A DNA stretch of 64,000 nt from Romboutsia sedimentorum (GTDB lineage: Bacteria > Bacillota > Clostridia > Peptostreptococcales > Peptostreptococcaceae), in the NCBI RefSeq assembly GCF_030131845.1, contig NZ_JASKYM010000003.1:215670-279669 (forward strand). The letters are read 5' to 3'. The first letter of the stretch is position 1, and every line of letters begins with the position of its first letter. A model generated the notes under the pieces. That model saw only the letters and a list, made by a program, of their open reading frames with translations, was not told the origin of the DNA and did no database searches. This document shows positions 45,419-53,494 of this stretch, piece after piece. The translations under genes were made by a program, and so were the position numbers.

Positions 45419-45448
45419 TAATAAAATTAGAGAAAATTAAAAAAATGC

Positions 45449-45497
45449 TTGCATTATCATTTTGATAATAGTAAAATAGTTATTATCAAAATGATAA
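45449..45497 (+). promoter_or_regulatory. Promoter of DAACS transporter gene with paired palindromic operators
   Basis: TTGCAT (45449-45454) and TAAAAT (45472-45477) are 17 bp apart. TTATCATTTTGATAATA (45454-45470) fills the promoter spacer and its exact complement in inverted order (45481-45497) sits just after the start point. Each copy is itself a near-palindrome (TTATCA-TTT-TGATAA). Two such sites flanking the -10 are typical of a repressed promoter; they could also fold as a 17-bp hairpin. The regulator was not identified. Confidence 0.7.
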
Positions 45498-45515
45498 CAA
45501 ATAGGAGGCAAGTTT

Positions 45516-46889
45516 ATGGACAGTACATTTTTTTCACAATTTATAATGATAACAGATATAAAAACAGTAATATTTATTATCGCATTAATAGGATTATTAT
45601 TCTTAACAAGTAAGATAAAAAGCAAGCTTAATTTTACCAAGTTGATGATAGTATCTACTTTATTGGGTATAGGTTTAGGAATTATAATTCAATATGTAGC
45701 AAAATTCCCACAAGATCCATCTAAAATAGCTTGGATAACTGAAGTTTCAAAATGGTATGGATTAATTGGATACGGATTCATGGATCTTTTAAAAATGTTA
45801 GTAGTACCTTTAGTATTTGTATCAATTATAAGAGTTATAATGAATATGAATGAAGGTGAAAATTTATCAAAATTAACATCAAGATCAATAATTATGTTAT
45901 TAGGAACAACAGCTATAGCAGCAATAATAGGAATAATAGTAGGTAATTTACTTAACCTAGGAGTAGGTAGTCAAGTAGTAAAAGCTACAGAACAAATAAG
46001 AGAAATATCACCGATAGTAGATACTTTAAGAGGGTTATTACCATCAAATCCTGTAAAAGCTATGGCAGAAGCTAATATAGTAGCAATAGTAATATTTGCA
46101 GTATTTATAGGTTTAGCGATAAAAAGACTTAACAAAAAATATTCTAGTATTATAAAACCACTTACAGATTTAGTAGAGGCATTTTATAAAGTAATAGTAA
46201 GTGTAGCAATAACTATCATAAAGTTTATGCCTTACGCAGTAATAGCTTTAATGGCGAATACTATAGCAGAGAATGGTATACAGTCAATATTTGGAGTAGT
46301 AGACTTTATAATAGCTCTTTATATAAGTGTTGCTATAATGTTTATTATACATTTAGCAATAATTTGGATAAATGGATTAAATCCAAAGACATATCTAAAA
46401 AGTGCGTCAAAAGCATTAATACTAGGATTTACATCTCGTTCAAGTGTAGGAACATTACCTGTAACTATAGAGACTTTAACAGATAATGTTGGAGTTGATT
46501 CAGGAACTGCAAGTTTCGTAGGTAGCTTAGGTTCTAATATGGGAATGAATGGATGTGCAGGAATATACCCAGCATTAATGGCAGTTACTATAGCTAATAT
46601 GGCAGGGATTGAAATGAACTTTAGTTTCTATGCTATGCTTGTAATAGTTGTAACTATAAGTTCTTTAGGAATTGCGGGAATACCTGGAACTGCAACAATG
46701 GCAGTATCGGTAGTTATATCAGGAATGGGAATGGGAGCATATTTCCCGCTTGTAGGAGGTATCATAGCAATAGACCCAATATTAGATATGGGACGTACTA
46801 TGTTAAACGTGAATGGAACAATGACTACTGCTATAACTGTAGCAAACTCATTGGATAAGATAGATAAAAGTAATATAAAGAGTGTATAA
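45516..46889 (+). CDS. tcyP: Dicarboxylate/amino acid:cation symporter, L-cystine transporter TcyP-like
   Basis: A 457-residue DAACS family transporter with ~8 spans and re-entrant loops. Family text: YGFMDLLKMLVVPLVFVSI, SRSSVGTLPVTIETL (serine-rich hairpin, ~310-325), GSLGSNMGMNGCAGIYPAL (~336-354) and the last spans. The text is closest in my memory to TcyP/YdjN sodium-cystine symporters, so cystine is the preferred substrate; glutamate or dicarboxylates are less likely. Preceded by AGGAGG and a double operator; monogenic between terminators. Confidence 0.8.
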   Translation: MDSTFFSQFIMITDIKTVIFIIALIGLLFLTSKIKSKLNFTKLMIVSTLLGIGLGIIIQYVAKFPQDPSKIAWITEVSKWYGLIGYGFMDLLKMLVVPLVFVSIIRVIMNMNEGENLSKLTSRSIIMLLGTTAIAAIIGIIVGNLLNLGVGSQVVKATEQIREISPIVDTLRGLLPSNPVKAMAEANIVAIVIFAVFIGLAIKRLNKKYSSIIKPLTDLVEAFYKVIVSVAITIIKFMPYAVIALMANTIAENGIQSIFGVVDFIIALYISVAIMFIIHLAIIWINGLNPKTYLKSASKALILGFTSRSSVGTLPVTIETLTDNVGVDSGTASFVGSLGSNMGMNGCAGIYPALMAVTIANMAGIEMNFSFYAMLVIVVTISSLGIAGIPGTATMAVSVVISGMGMGAYFPLVGGIIAIDPILDMGRTMLNVNGTMTTAITVANSLDKIDKSNIKSV

Positions 46890-46936
46890 AATAATCCTAT
46901 GAAAATTAGTGAATATTAATTTTCATAGGATTATTT
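46889..46936. terminator. Bidirectional 20-bp hairpin terminator
   Basis: AATAATCCTATGAAAATTA is matched exactly by TAATTTTCATAGGATTATT around an 8-nt loop, between two converging genes. Confidence 0.85.
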
Positions 46937-46959
46937 CTTTTTATTTAGCTAATATATAA

Positions 46960-47913
46960 TTATATATTAGCTAAATAAGTAGTACTAACATAAGCAAATT
47001 GATTGTTAAACTTTATTCTAGTCCATCCAGAATTTAAATGATATACAATTTCAACTTTATCACCATTTCTTAAATTACCCACTATATTTTCAGAAGATGA
47101 AGGGCCTTTTCGTACATTTAACATATAAGTATCACATTTCATAAAGTTATTAGCTACAGGTGTTGAAACGATAGCTGATAAATACTGACTACTAACATAA
47201 CCAAATTGATTATTAAATCTTATTTTAGACCAGTTGTTATTTAGTTTCTCAACAACTGTTACTTTAGCACTTTTATTAAGGTGCCCAATAACACTTTCAG
47301 AAGTAGATGGTCCTTTTCTAATATTTAAAGAAGTAGTATTACATACCATAGTTGTTAATGCATCAGAAACTTCATTTGAACTAGAGTTATTATTAGAATT
47401 AGTATTAACTTTAATTAAGTATTGAGAACTAACATATCCATATCCACTATTATACTTTATTCTAGACCATCCATTGTTAGTCTGATAAACAACGTAAACT
47501 CTATCTGTTTTATCAATTTTACCAAGTATAGATTCAGAAGTAGAAGGACCTTTTCTTACATTTAATGAATTTACATTACACTCCATAAGTATAGTTTCAG
47601 TATTGTTATTATTATTTTCTTCAGATGGAGGTTTGATTACTGACAATTGCTCCTTAATATATTGAGAAGATACATATCCAACAGTACCATTATATTTAAC
47701 AATCGCCCATATATCTGAATTCTCTAATACTTCAATAGTGCTGCCTTTTGCTATAGTTAATATTATTGAATTATTTGTACTAGGGCCAGTTCTTAAATTA
47801 AGATTTTGCAAAGTCTCAGCTTGTAATACTTGAGCATGGCTATTAAGTATACTTCCTAAAGTTAATGTTGCAGCTCCAATAGAGCATAGGGATAATTTTT
47901 TTAATTTTTTCAT
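46960..47913 (-). CDS. Secreted protein with four SH3b repeats
   Basis: A 317-residue protein with a signal peptide (KKLKKLSLCSIGAATLTLGS..., cleavage near HAQ, residue ~27). Four bacterial SH3 (SH3_3) domains follow, each carrying LNxRxGPS and GYVSSQYL-type ends (residues ~32-90, 108-168, 187-245, 258-316), joined by Asn/Ser-rich linkers. It has no catalytic domain. SH3b domains usually bind cell-wall peptides. It may be a wall-associated protein of unknown partner. The gene is convergent with the cystine transporter gene. Confidence 0.88.
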   Translation of the reverse strand: MKKLKKLSLCSIGAATLTLGSILNSHAQVLQAETLQNLNLRTGPSTNNSIILTIAKGSTIEVLENSDIWAIVKYNGTVGYVSSQYIKEQLSVIKPPSEENNNNNTETILMECNVNSLNVRKGPSTSESILGKIDKTDRVYVVYQTNNGWSRIKYNSGYGYVSSQYLIKVNTNSNNNSSSNEVSDALTTMVCNTTSLNIRKGPSTSESVIGHLNKSAKVTVVEKLNNNWSKIRFNNQFGYVSSQYLSAIVSTPVANNFMKCDTYMLNVRKGPSSSENIVGNLRNGDKVEIVYHLNSGWTRIKFNNQFAYVSTTYLANI

Positions 47914-47966
47914 TAGTGTGTCTCCAATCTATGGTTTAAAATTATGTTATTAGATATTTTTATATA

Positions 47967-48014
47967 ATATAGAAAATTAATAATAATTGTATGTATATTA
48001 TTAATTTTCTATAT
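47967..48014. terminator. 19-bp perfect inverted repeat at the end of the anti-sigma gene
   Basis: ATATAGAAAATTAATAATA and TATTATTAATTTTCTATAT pair exactly around a 10-nt loop; the right arm overlaps the stop region of the anti-sigma gene. Likely a transcript-end structure, although A/T-only and without a clear T run. Confidence 0.55.
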
Positions 48015-49284
48015 AATTATTATAGTTATGGTGGTGGCTGTGCCCGTAGTTTATATTTTGATGATTATTATGTCCAGGGGATATATGATTATTTGGACGG
48101 TTATGGCTATTATTATCAACATCAGTATTATTAGTGGAATCGTTTTTACCACTATTGTTATTGGCATTAGCGGAGTTATTTTTACCACTATTGCTATTGG
48201 CATTAGCGGAGTTGTTTTTACCACCATTGCTATTGCCATTAGAGGAGTTACTGTTACCACTATTGCTATTGCCATTAGAGGAGTTACTGTTACTACCCTT
48301 GCTATTGTTATTAGATGAATTGCTGCTACCACTATTACTATTGTTATTAGATGAGTTGCTATTACCGTTACCTTTAATAGTAGTGGAATTATTATTAGTA
48401 GATCTATCAGTATGTTCAGAGTTAATATTTTTATTAGAATATTCATTAACAGAATCAACTTTAGTTTTTGGATCTGAAATATTGGTATTAGTATCCTTAG
48501 AAGTATTGTTTCTAAGTTCTAAAATCTTATTTTCTATGTTTATAATAGATATGTTTTTATAATCGTTTATTACAGTAATAGAATCTAAAGATTTAAGTTC
48601 TTCAACTAATGTATATTTACTAACTGTAAAACCAAAGTTTTTTGCTTCTAATCTTTTATTAAAATCAGTATTTGAAGATATAATGTTTGCTTCAATAGAC
48701 TTACTTTTTAAAGTATTATTAACAGTGTTTTTTAAATCAGTTTGAAGAGTTTTTCTAATAGTTAAATTATTAGATATAGTAGCAAAAGTAATAACTGAAT
48801 TATTATTATCTAATAAATACTTTTTACTTATGGCAGATGAAATGATATTGCTTATAGCTTTATCAACAGTAATATTACGTTTATCATTGTTATCTAATAA
48901 AATTTCACCATCTGAATTATATGCTTCGTAAGAAATAACTTTTTTAAATTTATTTATAGATAATTCAATGCTAGGGTTTATATCGAGTGATACATAAGCT
49001 ACTGGAGTTGTAGTAGAAATATATCTTCCAGTTCCGGTTACGAGTATAAAAATAGTCATAATCATTGCGAACCCTCTATTAACAAATAGAGAACTAAAAA
49101 TATTTTTTAATTTATGTAATATATTTTTATTATTTTCAAATTGTAACTGTGATCTTGATTTTACAGAATTCATAATTCGTTTTTTTACATTTTTGTCTAT
49201 ATGCATGTCAAAGTCTTGCTCTAATAGTAATGATGTTTCAGATATATTCAAATTATCTAAAATATCTAATAATTTATCTTCCAA
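48001..49284 (-). CDS. RsgI-like anti-sigma factor with long Asn/Ser-rich tail
   Basis: The start is a TTG 9 nt after AAGGGGG. The 427-residue protein has a short cytoplasmic N terminus (~1-70), one membrane span (~72-90), and an extracellular RsgI-type domain starting TPVAYVSLDINPSIELSINKF (split, ~95-115), continuing through ~265. The remainder is low-complexity: Asn/Ser/Gly repeats and a His-rich end (GHSHHHNYNNY). RsgI proteins hold an alternative sigma factor at the membrane until an outside signal acts. The sigma gene is directly upstream. A 42-bp duplication sits at the junction and a 36-bp repeat tract encodes part of the tail. Confidence 0.85.
   Translation of the reverse strand: MEDKLLDILDNLNISETSLLLEQDFDMHIDKNVKKRIMNSVKSRSQLQFENNKNILHKLKNIFSSLFVNRGFAMIMTIFILVTGTGRYISTTTPVAYVSLDINPSIELSINKFKKVISYEAYNSDGEILLDNNDKRNITVDKAISNIISSAISKKYLLDNNNSVITFATISNNLTIRKTLQTDLKNTVNNTLKSKSIEANIISSNTDFNKRLEAKNFGFTVSKYTLVEELKSLDSITVINDYKNISIINIENKILELRNNTSKDTNTNISDPKTKVDSVNEYSNKNINSEHTDRSTNNNSTTIKGNGNSNSSNNNSNSGSSNSSNNNSKGSNSNSSNGNSNSGNSNSSNGNSNGGKNNSANANSNSGKNNSANANNNSGKNDSTNNTDVDNNSHNRPNNHISPGHNNHQNINYGHSHHHNYNNYIEN
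48148..48363. repeat. Six tandem 36-bp repeats inside the anti-sigma gene
   Basis: Units begin at 48148, 48184, 48220, 48256, 48292 and 48328, each starting ACCACTATT or a close variant. Each encodes 12 residues, rich in Asn, Ser, Gly (e.g. SGKNNSANANNN). The length is a multiple of three, so copy-number change would keep the frame. A partial degenerate unit precedes 48148. Confidence 0.9.
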
Positions 49285-49342
49285 TTACAAAATCCCCCTT
49301 AAAATATCTAATAATTTATCTTCCAATTACAAAATCCCCCTT
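49259..49342. repeat. Perfect 42-bp tandem duplication at the sigma/anti-sigma junction
   Basis: 49259-49300 and 49301-49342 are identical, followed by 7 nt of a third copy. On the coding (minus) strand each copy contains AAGGGGGATTTTG, the stop TAA and the start TTGGAAGATAA. The duplication therefore leaves a 13-codon mini-ORF between the sigma stop and the real anti-sigma start. Confidence 0.95.
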
Positions 49343-49887
49343 AAAATATTTTTTAATTTATTAATACATCGAGATGATTTTTTATCTATTGTATTAACCT
49401 TTAACCCCAAAACTTTAGATATGTCCTTAGAACTTTCTTTAAAATAGTATTTTCTAATGATTATTTCGCTATCAGGTTCCCCTAGGGATGTAATAGCTTG
49501 AATTAATAATTTATTTCTTTCGTTAGTTGAAACTGAATCAGAAACAGAATCAAAATCATTAAATAAGTTTTCATTTAATGATTCTATTGGTATTTGAACA
49601 TCTATAGACTTTTTTGATTTTCTATATACGTCTATAGCCTTTCGCTTAGCAATAACAGATAGAAGAGACTTGATACTACCTTTATCTAGGTCTATTTTAT
49701 CTCTATAATTAAATACATAAAAGAATACATCGCTGACACATTCTTCTATATCTTCATTAGGAAGTATGCTGTATAGCTGATTGTAGACTATAGTATATAC
49801 AAGCCCCATATAAGTATCCATCATTAGATGAAGACCTTTTTCGGGTTGACTGTGTAGAGCGTTTAATAATTTAATGTCTTGAACCAA
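49327..49887 (-). CDS. ECF-type RNA polymerase sigma factor
   Basis: A 186-residue sigma-70 protein of region 2 plus region 4. Region 2 includes LVYTIVYNQLYSILPNEDIEECVSDVFFYVF (split, ~28-58) and KSLLSVIAKRKAIDVYRKSKK. Region 4 includes SEIIIRKYYFKESSKDISKVL and a recognition helix (~160-180). It is paired with an RsgI-like membrane anti-sigma encoded immediately downstream, so it probably responds to an envelope signal. Its stop (TAA) is directly followed by a TTG start, of the mini-ORF created by the duplication. AGGAGG site upstream. Confidence 0.9.
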   Translation of the reverse strand: MVQDIKLLNALHSQPEKGLHLMMDTYMGLVYTIVYNQLYSILPNEDIEECVSDVFFYVFNYRDKIDLDKGSIKSLLSVIAKRKAIDVYRKSKKSIDVQIPIESLNENLFNDFDSVSDSVSTNERNKLLIQAITSLGEPDSEIIIRKYYFKESSKDISKVLGLKVNTIDKKSSRCINKLKNILRGIL

Positions 49888-49904
49888 ATTTTACCATCCT
49901 CCTA

Positions 49905-49932
49905 AATATATATAGTGCACACTATATATATT
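49905..49932 (-). promoter_or_regulatory. 28-bp inverted repeat just upstream of the sigma gene ribosome site
   Basis: AATATATATAGTG and CACTATATATATT are exact complements around CA. It lies between the likely start of transcription and the AGGAGG of the sigma gene, so it could be an operator or a 5' UTR hairpin. Confidence 0.55.
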
Positions 49933-50062
49933 CGAATAAATTTTACAAAAAATGACAATAAATACTGGTTAAATTTCTATTTTTTGTAATTCATAGATAA
50001 TATTAAATTTAATGTAAAATATTGATAAAATAAACAGGAAAAATATGTAAAATAAAAAACAT

Positions 50063-50098
50063 AAAAAAGAAGTAGAGTGAAATTTTCACAACTACTTC
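50063..50098 (-). terminator. Terminator of the hypothetical gene 50141-50866
   Basis: Reading the minus strand, GAAGTAGTTGTGAAAA pairs with TTTCACTCTACTTC with a small mismatch and ends in six T. Confidence 0.75.
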
Positions 50099-50140
50099 CT
50101 TAATATAATGTCTCTTATGAATAAATTATTATATAAAAAC

Positions 50141-50866
50141 TTATTTTCTAAGATTGTATGAACTTATAAGATTGTCTAGTTTGAATTTTGGATAAATAGG
50201 TTTAGTCTTCCATACAGAGCTACTAAGAAGATAATGGCGATATTCCTCAGTACCTTCTTTGAAATATTTACTTATAGATAATTCTAGCATATCTTCTTTA
50301 TTGCTAAAATTCATATAATCTAAATAAGAATTTTTTAAATTTGGGTTTTCAATAGTAAGATTATAGAATTTTCTTTCGACCATTTTTAATTCTTCTAATA
50401 AGCTTTTAGTTCTTGAATCTAATTCATCATTTATGTAACTAAAATCCCTAGAGCTATTAGTTAGATCAGACATTATATCATATTGTAGATTTTTTATTTT
50501 TCTATTTAGCATAAAAGATAAGCAGAATAATTCCCCTAATTCTTTTTCTTTTTCATACTCACCTTTTAAAAGAAGTCTTATTGAAGATAAATCTTCACAA
50601 GAAAATATTTTTAATTGAGTCCCTTTATTAAATACAATTTTTAATGGGAATTTTAAATCTTCAACTGTAGTAGTTTTACTTAAGATGCTATCTTCTACAA
50701 TAAAAAATTGGCTATTTTCATATATAGCAAAATTCTTACCATAATTGTAGTAAAGTGTTTTCGTAGGAACTATGTCACCAAGATTAAATTCTATTAAATT
50801 TTCATTACTTTTTAAAACCTCACCATGCTTGTTTAATGTCGGATAGTAAAAACATTCAAATATCAT
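50141..50866 (-). CDS. Hypothetical protein, unknown function
   Basis: The start is the ATG at 50866 after AGGGGGCAC; a longer upstream frame lacks a ribosome site and has an implausible Cys/Ile-rich start. The 241-residue protein begins FECFYYPTLNKHGEVL and has a charged, mixed alpha/beta body with a helical region near residues 115-195 (EKEKELGELFCL, RTKSLLEELKMVERKF). No membrane span, signal peptide or known motif is visible. I do not recognise its family. It is the only gene between the sigma gene and the YaiI-like gene and is preceded by no evident operator. Confidence 0.6.
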   Translation of the reverse strand: MIFECFYYPTLNKHGEVLKSNENLIEFNLGDIVPTKTLYYNYGKNFAIYENSQFFIVEDSILSKTTTVEDLKFPLKIVFNKGTQLKIFSCEDLSSIRLLLKGEYEKEKELGELFCLSFMLNRKIKNLQYDIMSDLTNSSRDFSYINDELDSRTKSLLEELKMVERKFYNLTIENPNLKNSYLDYMNFSNKEDMLELSISKYFKEGTEEYRHYLLSSSVWKTKPIYPKFKLDNLISSYNLRK

Positions 50867-51091
50867 AATGTGCCCCCTAATACCTATTAAAAATTTATCA
50901 ATCATAATAATTATAACTCTAAAAAGCACTCTTGTAATAAATTTACAGAAACATTTTATATATATGCAAATATTTGATGAAATTTTCATTATTTGTCATG
51001 ATAGCATGAAATAATAGTCATATTTAGAGCATGGGAAATATTTCAAATTATTTGTGTTATAATTGTATTAAATGAAATAAAAGGAGATATT

Positions 51092-51535
51092 ATGAAAATT
51101 TTAATAGATGCTGATGGATGTCCTGTTGTGGATGAGACTATCAAAATTGCAAGTAAGTATAATATAGAAGTGATAATAATGTGTGATACATCTCATACTT
51201 TTAATAAAGATGGAGTACAAACTATAATTTTATCTAAGGGAGCAGATTCAGTTGATTTTGCGTTAGTTAATAGAGTAAACAAAGGAGATATAGTTGTAAC
51301 TCAAGATTATGGATTAGCAGCTATGGTACTTTCAAAAGGAGGACTAGCTATAAACCAAAATGGAAGAGTTTATGATAATAATAATATAGACCAATTATTA
51401 CTTACAAGACATCTTTCTAAAAAAATGAGAAGTGCTGGCGTAAGAAGTAAAGGTCCTAAGAAAAGAACTAAAGAAGATGATAGAAGCTTTGAAGAAGGCT
51501 TAGTTAAATTATGTGAAAATATTATAGTTAACTAA
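51092..51535 (+). CDS. YaiI/YqxD family protein (DUF188)
   Basis: A 147-residue protein with the family signature ILIDADGCPVVDETIKIA (residues ~3-20), then the SKGADSVDFAL block, VVTQDYGLAAMVLSKGG and RVYDNNNID, and the basic C-terminal RSKGPKKRTKEDD. It belongs to DUF188, a PIN-like fold suspected of nuclease activity, but without an established function. AAAGGAG site. The next gene (MutS-like) begins 20 nt after its stop, so the two are likely co-transcribed. Confidence 0.92.
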   Translation: MKILIDADGCPVVDETIKIASKYNIEVIIMCDTSHTFNKDGVQTIILSKGADSVDFALVNRVNKGDIVVTQDYGLAAMVLSKGGLAINQNGRVYDNNNIDQLLLTRHLSKKMRSAGVRSKGPKKRTKEDDRSFEEGLVKLCENIIVN

Positions 51536-51554
51536 AATAAGGTGGTGGGGAAGT

Positions 51555-53261
51555 ATGGAAGATTTTATTATGTTTTTAGTAGGTGTAGGGGTGCTATTTT
51601 TAATAGGTTTTAGTATAGCACTATATGACCATATAAGTAGGCTAAAGTACATAAAGAAAAAGATAGTAGCAAACTACGGTAAGGAAATAGATTTAGAAGA
51701 AGTAGATATAAAGATTGATAGTGTATCTAGTTATTTTAGAAATAAAAAAATTAAATCAGCAATAGATGACATAACATGGAATGACCTTAATATGGATGAT
51801 ATTTTTAAGAAGATAAACAATACGCAAAGTAGTGCAGGGGCAGAAGTTTTATATGATATATTAAGGAATCCATTATATGAAAATGAAAAATTAAATAAAA
51901 GAGATAAACTTATAGAGTACTTTAGAAATAACGAAAAAGAAAGGAAAGAAGTTCAATACATATTAGGAAAGCTTGGTAAAAGTAAGGATATGTATACAAC
52001 AAGCTGTTTGTTTAATAAATTAGACTTGAGTAAAAATAGGTTACTTCAATATAGAATATTGTCATTAATACCATTTTTAAGTTTGATACTTGTATTTTTT
52101 AACAGATACTTTTTAATATTACTTGCATTATCAGTAGTATATAATGTTTATTTGAGCCAAAATAATAAAAAATATAAATATAATACAGATGGATTTACAT
52201 ATATAATATCTATTGTTAATGCTGCAAATAAAATAAAAAATATGAATATAGAAGTAATTAATAAAAATTTAAACAGTATAGAAAATGATTTAGAAATGGT
52301 TAGAAAAATAAGAAAAAAATACATAAATTCAAATCCAAATAACTTAATGGCAGATATAAATATATTGAGCGAATATACTAAAATGATAGCCCTTAGTGAT
52401 TTAATAGCTTATGAAAAAGTAAAAAATACAGTAATAAAAAGAAGTGATAACTTTAAAGCTATATATGAATTTGTAGGAAGTATAGATGCGATAATAGGTA
52501 TGTCATCTTTTAGAGACAGCTTAAAATATTACTGCATTCCAAAATTAACAAAGAGTAATTTTAAAAGTGAAAATAACATAGAATTTATAGATATATATCA
52601 TCCATTAATAAAGAATCCAGTAGAAAATAGCGGTGATTTTTCACAAGGAATATTATTAACGGGGTCTAATGCATCTGGTAAATCTACATTTATAAAGATT
52701 GTAGCAATAAATGCAATATTATCTCAAACTATATACACTGCTTGTGCTAAAAACTATAAATCATCTTTCTTTAATATATATACTTCAATGGCTTTAAAAG
52801 ACGATATATTTAGCAGTGAAAGTTATTATATAGTAGAGATAAAATCTTTAAAAAGAATAATAGATAATATGAATGAAGATATACCTTGTTTGTGTTTTGT
52901 AGATGAAATATTAAGAGGCACTAATACAATAGAGCGTATATCATCATCTTGTGAGGTTTTAAGTTACTTGGGCAGAAGTAATTGTATATGTTTTGCAGCG
53001 ACTCATGATATTGAACTTACGCATTTATTAGATGATTCATTTGAAAATTATCATTTTGAAGAAACTATAACTAATAAAGATATAAAATTTGATTATAAAT
53101 TACATAAAGGAAGATCTCAAACTAGAAATGCAATAAAATTGTTGGAATTTATGGGGTACGATGAAAATATAGTATTAAATGCAAATAACAGAGCAAAGAA
53201 CTTTTTAGAAACTGGAAAATGGCAAATATTAAATAGAGAAAATAGTTTAAATGCAGATTAA
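51555..53261 (+). CDS. Membrane-anchored MutS-like ATPase
   Basis: A 568-residue protein. Residues ~8-25 and ~165-205 are membrane spans, and the N-terminal mismatch-binding domain of true MutS is absent. The C-terminal ATPase domain carries Walker A (TGSNASGKSTFIK, ~residue 371), Walker B (CFVDEILRGTNTIERI) and the switch His (AATHDIEL). MutS family members of this type (MutS-like with core and ATPase only) are not known to bind mismatches. The AAGGTGGTGGGG site and nearby DUF188 gene suggest an operon. Role unknown. Confidence 0.88.
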   Translation: MEDFIMFLVGVGVLFLIGFSIALYDHISRLKYIKKKIVANYGKEIDLEEVDIKIDSVSSYFRNKKIKSAIDDITWNDLNMDDIFKKINNTQSSAGAEVLYDILRNPLYENEKLNKRDKLIEYFRNNEKERKEVQYILGKLGKSKDMYTTSCLFNKLDLSKNRLLQYRILSLIPFLSLILVFFNRYFLILLALSVVYNVYLSQNNKKYKYNTDGFTYIISIVNAANKIKNMNIEVINKNLNSIENDLEMVRKIRKKYINSNPNNLMADINILSEYTKMIALSDLIAYEKVKNTVIKRSDNFKAIYEFVGSIDAIIGMSSFRDSLKYYCIPKLTKSNFKSENNIEFIDIYHPLIKNPVENSGDFSQGILLTGSNASGKSTFIKIVAINAILSQTIYTACAKNYKSSFFNIYTSMALKDDIFSSESYYIVEIKSLKRIIDNMNEDIPCLCFVDEILRGTNTIERISSSCEVLSYLGRSNCICFAATHDIELTHLLDDSFENYHFEETITNKDIKFDYKLHKGRSQTRNAIKLLEFMGYDENIVLNANNRAKNFLETGKWQILNRENSLNAD

Positions 53262-53314
53262 AATTATTTGAAAATGTACACAATCATAGTATAAAAATTT
53301 TAAGGGGGTAAAAT

Positions 53315-53494
53315 ATGATTGTGTTAAGTAGAGAAAATATTATACAAGGTCTTATTGAATTGAGAGCAGAAGAAGAAAATGAAAATAAATTAATAATTGA
53401 TAATATAAAAGATATAATAAACAAAAAAGAGATCGATAATTTAGAAAAATTAAGATTAATAAACAATGAATTAAGTAAAGTTTTATCAGCATAA
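53315..53494 (+). CDS. Small acidic/lysine-rich protein, 59 aa, hypothetical
   Basis: A 59-codon frame with a strong AAGGGGGT site 5 nt before the ATG. The sequence is helical and charged (ELRAEEENENKLII, KKEIDNLEKLRLINNELSKV) with one hydrophobic face and no Cys or signal. It lies 53 nt after the MutS-like gene. The ribosome site and helix periodicity favour a real gene. I do not recognise it. Confidence 0.6.
   Translation: MIVLSRENIIQGLIELRAEEENENKLIIDNIKDIINKKEIDNLEKLRLINNELSKVLSA

Noticed and set aside
48148..48363. Regular 36-bp repeats resembling a CRISPR array
   Set aside because: The units are directly adjacent with no spacers, vary in sequence, and encode a 12-residue repeat inside a real gene; no cas genes are present.
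48028..48562. Long leucine/isoleucine-rich frames antisense to the anti-sigma tail
   Set aside because: They are by-products of the AAT/AGT-codon repeats read on the other strand and in other frames; no ribosome site supports them.
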